9,829 bases of DNA from positions 1 through 9,829 of the forward strand of contig QOAX01000154.1 in the NCBI GenBank assembly GCA_003972865.1. Reading direction: 5' to 3'. The notes below the pieces were generated by a model that saw nothing but the letters and a program-made list of their open reading frames with translations, had not been told where the DNA came from and did no database searches. The translations under genes were made by a program, and so were the position numbers. This DNA comes from Verrucomicrobiota bacterium (GTDB lineage Bacteria; Verrucomicrobiota; Verrucomicrobiia; Limisphaerales; UBA1096). Below are positions 5,343-9,829 of this stretch, one piece after another. The number at the start of each line of letters is the position of its first letter. Within the stretch, counting starts at the first letter, position 1.

Positions 5343-7720
5343 GACTGGCCTCCGTTGATGATCTGCCACAGTTTCTCGGGCCGCAGCATCATGTCGATAT
5401 GAGTGACGCCGAACTGACTGAGCGCGTCGACCGCGGCCGACACGATGCAGGGGGTCGACCCCAGCGTGCCCGCCTCCCCAACCCCCTTCGCTCCCAGTGG
5501 GTTGACTGGGGTCGGTGTCACAGTGCTGTCGAGCTCGAACCTGGGAAGGTCGGCGGCGCGCGGAATCGCGTAGTCCATGAATGAGCCGGTCAGCGGCTGA
5601 CCATCCTCGCTATAGCGCACTTCCTCGATCATCGCCTGACCGATGCCCTGGGCCAGACCCCCGTGGATCTGCCCCTCGACGATCAGTGGATTGATCAGGT
5701 TGCCAGCATCGTCGACCGCCACGAACCTGAGCAGGGTTGGCTCACCGGTTTCGCGATCGATCTCGAGCAACGCTATGTGGCAGCCGAACGGATAGGTGTT
5801 GTTGCTCGGTTCGAAAAATGCTTCTTCGCTCAGGCCCGGCTCGAGTCCATCGGGCAACTGCACTGCGCCACCCACAACCGGCACATAGGCATACGACGCC
5901 ACTTCCGCGAATGATTTGCCGGAATCGGGTGCTCCCTTTACCGAGATGCGGCCATTCTCGAAGACGAGGTCGTCTTCATGGGCTTCGATGAGGGACGCGG
6001 CAAATTTTGCCATCTTTTTCTTCACCTTGCCACCGGCCAAGTGCAGCGCCGCGCCACCGACCGCCTGCGATCGGCTACCGAAGGTGCCAATGCCCTGTTT
6101 CGCAACGGCGGTGTCGCCATGATGGATGGTGATGTGGTCAAGCGGCACGCCAAACTGGTCAGCGAGCATTTGGGCAAAGGTCGTTTCGTTGCCTTGACCG
6201 TGTGGTGAGGCCCCTGTGGTTGCATTGATGCGGCCGTCCCGCTCGATGGTTACTTGCGAGTGCTCCCAACCTCCTGTCGGCAGCACGGCGGACGGGCCGA
6301 GACCGCAGACTTCCACATACATCGCCAGGCCGAGTCCGACAAGCCGGCCTTCGGCCTGAGCTTGGTCCCGCTCTACCTTTAACTTGTCCCACCCCGAATT
6401 CTGTAGGGCGCGATCGAGCGCCGCCGTGTAGTCGCCCGAGTCGTAGACGGCTCCCATCTGGGTGGTATAGGGAAACTGATCCGGCTGAATGAAATTCCGG
6501 CGCCGCACGTCGGCAGGGTCCATGTCTAGCTTGCGGGCCAGCATGTCCAGGCCCCGCTCGACGAAGTACGTCGCCTCTGGCCGACCCGCCCCACGATACG
6601 CGTCGGTTGGGGTTTTATTGGTGAAAACCTCGGTGATCGTCGTGCGAATGGCTGGGATGTCATAGGTGGCGTTCGCCATCAGCGTCGTGAACGTCGGGAT
6701 GGCAGCGGTAAACAGCGTGTTGTAGGCCCCGATGTCCGCGATGAGCCGAAGTTTCATGCCGAGAACCTTGCCGGCCTTCGTCGCTGCGATGTCGATGTAG
6801 CCGATGACGCCCCGTCCGTGCGTTGTGGCCAGGAAGGCCTCAGACCGGTCCTCGATCCATTTCAGCGCTATCCCAAGCTTCTTCGACAGACCTGCGACGA
6901 CGTAGTCCTCCGGATAGGCTTGGATCTTTGCACCGAACCCTCCACCGACCTCCGGTGCGATCGCGCGCACTTGGTCTTCGCCCATGTCGTTCATGCGGGC
7001 GATGAAGCCTCGCAGCAGGTGGGGGACCTGCGTCGATGACCAGATGGTCATCTTGTCATGCCCCGGTTCGTAGTGCGCCACGGTTCCGCGTGGCTCAATC
7101 GCACTGGGAGCGAGCCGGTGGTTCACCATACGCTGTGACACGACGACGTCGGCATCGGCGAATGCTTTGTCGATGGCGGTATCGTCGACGGTCTGGCCGT
7201 CTGGCGACACTCCGGTACCGGACGGGACCAAAGCAATTGCAAGATTGTTCTCGAAATCGGCGTGGAGCTGGGCCGGCTGTCCGGTCATTGCCTGCTCGGT
7301 GTCGACCACCGCCGGCAAGACGTCATAGTCCACCACGATCGCGTCAGCCGCATCCTTGACGATGTAGCGATCGGTGGCGACGACTACGGCGACGGCTTCA
7401 CCGACGTAGCGGACCGTGTCCACTACCACAGCGCGATGGTCGGGAGACGGAAATGGCGTGATAATCGGTACTGGTCCCACGAACTCGGCGACTTGCGCGC
7501 CGGTCAAGACCGCCGTGACGCCAGCCATCGCCTCGGCGGCGCTGGTGTCGATCGACCGGATCCGCCCGTGTGCGATGTCACTTCGGGCGAACGCCACGTG
7601 CTCCATACCGACGATCTTTATGTCGTCCACATAGGTCGCACGGCCTTGAATGAGACGCGGGTCCTCGCGTCGCTTGATGCGTTGTCCCACCATTTTCGGA
7701 AGTACTGGAGACGCAGCCAT
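5339..7720 (-). CDS. coxL: Molybdenum hydroxylase large (Mo-cofactor) subunit, form II CoxL-like
   Basis: The 793-residue catalytic subunit of a xanthine oxidase-family enzyme, holding the Mo-molybdopterin cytosine dinucleotide cofactor. It begins with the aldehyde oxidase/xanthine dehydrogenase a/b hammerhead domain (VGQRIKRREDPRL at 11-23, RYVGEAVAVVVA at 104-115), then the Mo-binding domains: GGGFGAK (259-265), AYRGAGRPE (374-382), GASPHGQGNET (503-513), GTFGSRSQAVGG (545-556) and GAKGVGEAG (743-751). Glu749 is the expected catalytic base. The loop AYRGAGR is the form II signature; form I CO dehydrogenase has AYxCSFR with the Cys that binds the Cu of the Mo-Cu site, and here the Cys position is Gly377. 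CO oxidation is therefore unlikely; an aldehyde, N-heterocycle or related substrate is more likely. The start at 7720 has AAGGGG 6 bases upstream and is 3 bp from the small-subunit stop. No accessory genes (CoxD/E/F/G-like) are present in the window. Confidence 0.93.
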   Translation of the reverse strand: MAASPVLPKMVGQRIKRREDPRLIQGRATYVDDIKIVGMEHVAFARSDIAHGRIRSIDTSAAEAMAGVTAVLTGAQVAEFVGPVPIITPFPSPDHRAVVVDTVRYVGEAVAVVVATDRYIVKDAADAIVVDYDVLPAVVDTEQAMTGQPAQLHADFENNLAIALVPSGTGVSPDGQTVDDTAIDKAFADADVVVSQRMVNHRLAPSAIEPRGTVAHYEPGHDKMTIWSSTQVPHLLRGFIARMNDMGEDQVRAIAPEVGGGFGAKIQAYPEDYVVAGLSKKLGIALKWIEDRSEAFLATTHGRGVIGYIDIAATKAGKVLGMKLRLIADIGAYNTLFTAAIPTFTTLMANATYDIPAIRTTITEVFTNKTPTDAYRGAGRPEATYFVERGLDMLARKLDMDPADVRRRNFIQPDQFPYTTQMGAVYDSGDYTAALDRALQNSGWDKLKVERDQAQAEGRLVGLGLAMYVEVCGLGPSAVLPTGGWEHSQVTIERDGRINATTGASPHGQGNETTFAQMLADQFGVPLDHITIHHGDTAVAKQGIGTFGSRSQAVGGAALHLAGGKVKKKMAKFAASLIEAHEDDLVFENGRISVKGAPDSGKSFAEVASYAYVPVVGGAVQLPDGLEPGLSEEAFFEPSNNTYPFGCHIALLEIDRETGEPTLLRFVAVDDAGNLINPLIVEGQIHGGLAQGIGQAMIEEVRYSEDGQPLTGSFMDYAIPRAADLPRFELDSTVTPTPVNPLGAKGVGEAGTLGSTPCIVSAAVDALSQFGVTHIDMMLRPEKLWQIINGGQS
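5349..5353 (-). promoter_or_regulatory. Shine-Dalgarno that fixes the GTG start of the medium subunit
   Basis: GGAGG on the minus strand lies inside the last codons of the large-subunit gene, 6 bases before GTG 5342. An ATG start at 5369 would place this motif inside the coding region and has no such site upstream. Confidence 0.75.
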
Positions 7721-7723
7721 GGC

Positions 7724-8188
7724 CTACCCCTTGTTGGCGGCGTGCTGTACCGCATTGACGATGTGCTGATAGCCGGTGCAGCGACAGAAATTGCCGTCGA
7801 GGCCCTCGCGGATTTCCCGCTCGCTCGGTGATGGATTGTTGTTCAAGAGGTCCACGGCCGACATGATCATGCCGGGGGTGCAGTATCCGCACTGCAGTCC
7901 GTGCTCTTCCCAGAAGCCGTCCTGCAGCGGATGGAGCTGACCATCGCCGGCCGCCAAACCCTCGATCGTCGTTACCTCGGAGCCATCGGCCTGGACGGCG
8001 AAGATCGTGCACGACTTCGCGCTGCGCCCGTCGACCAGCACCGTGCAGGCGCCGCACTGGCTCGTGTCACAGCCGACGTGGGTACCAGTCAGGTTGAGTT
8101 GCTCGCGCAGAAAGTGCACGAGGAGCAAGCGCGGCTCCACATCCGCCGTGCGCAGCTTACCGTTGACCGTGATTGAAACGTTGGCCAT
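7724..8188 (-). CDS. coxS: Molybdenum hydroxylase [2Fe-2S] small subunit (CoxS-like)
   Basis: A 154-residue iron-sulfur subunit that carries electrons from the Mo site to the FAD subunit. The N-terminal plant-ferredoxin-type domain has Cys40, Cys45, Cys48 and Cys60 (GCDTSQCGAC at 39-48, then SC at 59-60). The C-terminal four-helix domain has Cys100, Cys103, Cys135 and Cys137 (QCGYCTPGM at 99-107, FCRCTGY at 134-140). All eight ligands of the two [2Fe-2S] clusters are present. I start it at ATG 8188 (MANVSITVNGK) because GAGAGGGG lies 5 bases upstream and this is where the family's first beta-strand begins; the longer frame from 8245 would add 19 residues of non-family sequence. It is the first gene of the operon, so the promoter should lie in 8189-8504. 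Confidence 0.94.
   Translation of the reverse strand: MANVSITVNGKLRTADVEPRLLLVHFLREQLNLTGTHVGCDTSQCGACTVLVDGRSAKSCTIFAVQADGSEVTTIEGLAAGDGQLHPLQDGFWEEHGLQCGYCTPGMIMSAVDLLNNNPSPSEREIREGLDGNFCRCTGYQHIVNAVQHAANKG
7727..7732 (-). promoter_or_regulatory. Shine-Dalgarno of the large subunit
   Basis: AAGGGG on the minus strand overlaps the last sense codons of the small-subunit gene, 6 bases before ATG 7720, which fits tight translational linkage. Confidence 0.65.
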
Positions 8189-8193
8189 GTGTA

Positions 8194-8201
8194 CCCCTCT
8201 C
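8194..8201 (-). promoter_or_regulatory. Shine-Dalgarno that fixes the small-subunit start
   Basis: GAGAGGGG on the minus strand ends 5 bases before ATG 8188. It is the strongest ribosome binding site in the operon and argues against the upstream ATG at 8245. Confidence 0.75.
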
Positions 8202-8236
8202 AAGGGCGACAGCTTACCAGATTGATGGCAGGAGAA

Positions 8237-8253
8237 CGGCGGCAACGCCGCCG
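8237..8253 (-). terminator. Perfect GC hairpin, possible terminator or leader structure
   Basis: CGGCGGC and GCCGCCG pair fully (7 bp) around a 3-base loop. On the minus strand the stem is followed by TTCTCC, which is a poor U-tract, so factor-independent termination after the PQQ gene is doubtful. It ends 48 bp upstream of the small-subunit ATG and could equally be a 5'-leader or mRNA-stability hairpin. Confidence 0.35.
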
Positions 8254-8326
8254 GTCAAACCCACACCCCGTGCATCGGAACCGCGCGAAGCCCCGGTGCT
8301 GGAGTGAGCAGGAGTTGGCTCCTCGC

Positions 8327-8346
8327 GGGCATAGATTTGGGCATAG
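8327..8346. repeat. Twin direct repeat GGGCATAG
   Basis: GGGCATAG occurs at 8327-8334 and again at 8339-8346, a 12-bp period close to one helical turn. The site is about 140 bp upstream of the small-subunit start and could be a tandem operator, but two copies of 8 bases may be coincidence. Confidence 0.25.
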
Positions 8347-8356
8347 TTGGTCGAGG

Positions 8357-8422
8357 GTTCGGCGCCGGCGATCTGAGTTCCTCGAACCAGTGCTCGACGA
8401 AGAGCAGGTCGAACGTCTGCTC
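8357..8422 (-). pseudogene. Possible remnant of a gene C-terminus (WFEELR motif)
   Basis: One minus-strand frame, different from that of the PQQ gene, reads EQTFDLLFVEHWFEELR then SPAPN. This resembles the C-terminal ending (hydrophobic strand, then NWFEELR-like helix and a short basic/Pro tail) that I recall from TolB/WD40-repeat proteins and kinases of Acidobacteriota. It has no start codon of its own outside the PQQ gene and no domain before it. I read it as a decayed gene end or chance; the resemblance is from memory. Confidence 0.22.
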
Positions 8423-8504
8423 CGGACGGCCTTCAGGCTGGTCTGCTTCGCTGGCCTGGGTTGACCCTTGACTCGGGGGGCGACGTCCGAGTTCGGCCTG
8501 ACTT

Positions 8505-9829
8505 TCACTCCGGCAGAGCGAAGACGAAGAGCGCGTTTCCCCCTTCGGGCTGGTAGATCTCTGGGCTGAGCTTCGCCGTGAGACTGCGGAAGACGCCCCC
8601 CAGCGCAGCCGGGACGGCGATGAACTGCCGTCCGCCGGCCTCGTAGGTAATTGGGTACCCGTGCGCCGACGCGGCGAGACGCGTCTCCCAGAGCACCTCG
8701 CCGGTCTCGATATCGAACGCCCGGTAGTAGCGGGCGCCGTCACCGGCAAAGACCAATCCGCCCGCCGTTGTCAGCGCGGACGTCAGGAACGGCGTTCGCT
8801 GCTCGTGGCTCCAGAGCTCCTCCATCGTCCGCACGTCGTAGGCGGCCAGCTTCCCGACGTTGCCGTCGCTGCCCGGCATCTCCAGCAGCTCGTAGCGGCC
8901 GGCCGTCCCGCCGCCCCCCTCGATGAACTCCACCTCGCGCCCGGTCAGGTGCATGCACGCCTGGTGGAGCGGGATGACGAGGGCGCCGGCGCCCGGATGG
9001 TATGCCGATGCCTGCCAGTTGTGGCCGCCCAGCAAGCTGGGGCAGGCGAACACCCGCTCGCCGATGGCGATGTCCTGCAGGTTCTCTCTGTAGGTCAGCT
9101 CGCCCGTGGTCCGGTCGATCGACTCGAAGATGTCCTGGTGGACCGTCTCGCGCAGGGCGACGAACGCGCCGGTCCGCCGGTCGAGCTTCCAGAGGATGCC
9201 GTCCTTGCCTATCGTGAAGAGCCACTTTTCGTCGTCGGCATCGACCAGCACGCGCTCGTACACGATGTCGAGGTCGAGCGTCTCGCCCGGCGCATGCTGG
9301 AAGTACCAGTGCACCCGTCCGGTGCTCGGGTTCAGCGCCAGCGTCGAGTTGGTGTAGAGCGCGTCCTGTCGCGTCGTCATGCCGCGGCTCGCCGCCACCC
9401 ACGGCTTCGCCTGCGCCGTGCCGATGTAGAAGAGACCGAGATCCGGGTCGTAGCTGCCCGGGATCCAGGTGTCGCCGCCCGCGCGCAGATACGGCGGCGT
9501 ATCACCCCATGACGCGTCGTTCGGATCGCCCGGCAGCGCGATCGTGGATGTCCGCCAGAGTTCCTTGCCGGTGTCCGGATCGTGGCCGGTGATGAAGCAG
9601 CTCTGCTCGGTGTATCGCTCACAGCCGTTGGTGCCGGTGATGACGACCCCATTGGCGATGACCGGGCCGGCGTTCTGCCGGAAGCCCTGCGTGTAGTCGG
9701 TCTTGACCGTCCGCCACACTTCCGCGCCGGTGCGCGCGTCGAGGGCGACGACCGCGGCGTCGGCCGTGGCGAGGAACAGCTTGTCGCCGTAGAACGCCAG
9801 CGTGCGCGTGGCGCCGGCCCGCGCGTCCT
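8505..9829 (-). CDS. PQQ-dependent beta-propeller dehydrogenase, C-terminal part
   Basis: The frame is open from base 9829 to a TGA at 8505 (440 complete codons); the N-terminus lies beyond the right edge, and the GTG at 9719 is internal, since upstream codons read RTLAFYGDKLFLATADAAVV-ALDARTGAEVW in the same frame. The protein is a quinoprotein alcohol dehydrogenase-like eight-bladed propeller that uses PQQ in the periplasm and oxidises an alcohol or sugar. Tryptophan-docking-type repeats recur: DARTGAEVW, DPDTGKELW, NPSTGRVHW, DVRTMEELW, DIETGEVLW. NGCERYTEQSCFITGHD with two Cys, YTNSTLALNP and APGETLDLDIVYE occur in the order expected for this family. In the last, the first Asp should be the catalytic base; an Asp two residues on is the position linked to lanthanide use in XoxF and PedH. 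There is no C-terminal cytochrome c domain (no CxxCH before the end FVFALPE), so an external electron acceptor is implied. Confidence 0.88.
   Translation of the reverse strand, partial: DARAGATRTLAFYGDKLFLATADAAVVALDARTGAEVWRTVKTDYTQGFRQNAGPVIANGVVITGTNGCERYTEQSCFITGHDPDTGKELWRTSTIALPGDPNDASWGDTPPYLRAGGDTWIPGSYDPDLGLFYIGTAQAKPWVAASRGMTTRQDALYTNSTLALNPSTGRVHWYFQHAPGETLDLDIVYERVLVDADDEKWLFTIGKDGILWKLDRRTGAFVALRETVHQDIFESIDRTTGELTYRENLQDIAIGERVFACPSLLGGHNWQASAYHPGAGALVIPLHQACMHLTGREVEFIEGGGGTAGRYELLEMPGSDGNVGKLAAYDVRTMEELWSHEQRTPFLTSALTTAGGLVFAGDGARYYRAFDIETGEVLWETRLAASAHGYPITYEAGGRQFIAVPAALGGVFRSLTAKLSPEIYQPEGGNALFVFALPE

Larger units (their letters stand above)
8189..8504. other. Intergenic region upstream of the molybdenum hydroxylase operon
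   Basis: This 316-bp gap lies between the PQQ dehydrogenase stop and the small-subunit start, both on the minus strand. It holds a perfect GC-rich hairpin (8237-8253), a small AGGAG/CTCCT inverted repeat (8310-8323), a twin GGGCATAG repeat (8327-8346) and a stretch that may be the remnant of a gene C-terminus (8357-8422). A TTGACC (8258-8253, minus) has no fitting -10 box, so I call no promoter. Confidence 0.55.

Noticed and set aside
4566..5402. Plus-strand open frame of 278 codons opposite the FAD subunit gene
   Set aside because: No recognisable family; the minus strand has unambiguous FAD-binding motifs over the same bases.
4479..8188. Form I aerobic CO dehydrogenase
   Set aside because: Gene order is S-L-M and the active-site loop is AYRGAGR without the Cu-binding Cys.
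8230..8258. Promoter for the small subunit gene from TTGACC on the minus strand (8258-8253)
   Set aside because: No -10-like box at 16-18 bp; the intervening bases form a GC hairpin.
8661..9512. Plus-strand open frame of 283 codons opposite the PQQ gene
   Set aside because: Low-information antisense translation; the opposite strand shows recurring propeller repeats.
8505..9719. Full-length PQQ dehydrogenase starting at GTG 9719
   Set aside because: The frame continues upstream to the window edge with family-like propeller sequence, so the GTG is an internal Val codon.

Overview
The window is a high-GC bacterial chromosome segment with two incomplete genes at its edges and seven intact ones between them. 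It has no rRNA, tRNA, CRISPR array, phage or intact insertion sequence. The gene mix is Tat-exported PhoX-type phosphatase, divergent Lgt with a chalcone-isomerase-like partner, a form II molybdenum hydroxylase and a PQQ dehydrogenase. With the high GC and GTG starts, this would fit a free-living soil or marine heterotroph; Acidobacteriota (Vicinamibacteria-like) is my best guess, but it rests on general resemblance and not on a marker gene.

Layout, left to right. (1) On the minus strand, the N-terminal 75 residues of a saccharopine-dehydrogenase/trans-acting enoyl reductase-like Rossmann protein (1-225), then a PhoX/DUF839 exported phosphatase (375-1775). (2) A 548-bp gap (1776-2323) that may hold the left end of an IS3-family element with a truncated orfA start. 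(3) On the plus strand, a divergent Lgt family protein (2324-3493) whose stop overlaps by 4 bp (ATGA) the start of a secreted chalcone-isomerase-like protein (3490-4182). (4) A 296-bp convergent gap (4183-4478) with two short perfect palindromes and a possible hydrophobic micro-ORF. (5) On the minus strand, read from high to low coordinates, a compact three-gene operon for a molybdenum hydroxylase in the order small [2Fe-2S] subunit (8188-7724), large Mo subunit (7720-5339), medium FAD subunit (5342-4479). The S-L-M order and the AYRGAGR active-site loop mark it as form II CoxL-type and not a bona fide CO dehydrogenase. (6) A 316-bp gap (8189-8504) with a perfect 7-bp hairpin, a twin 8-bp repeat and a possible gene remnant. 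(7) The C-terminal 440 residues of a periplasmic PQQ beta-propeller dehydrogenase (8505-9829, open at the right edge).

How the genes may work together: the PQQ dehydrogenase and the molybdenum hydroxylase lie on the same strand in the order PQQ-S-L-M. They could form a two-step oxidation (alcohol to aldehyde in the periplasm, aldehyde or heterocycle hydroxylation by the Mo enzyme), but this is inference from adjacency. The Lgt/chalcone-isomerase-like pair is translationally coupled and probably forms a separate envelope-related unit. I saw no clearly new defence or mobile system. The most unusual items are the divergent, tailed Lgt with its coupled partner and the Asp-x-Asp signature in the PQQ enzyme.
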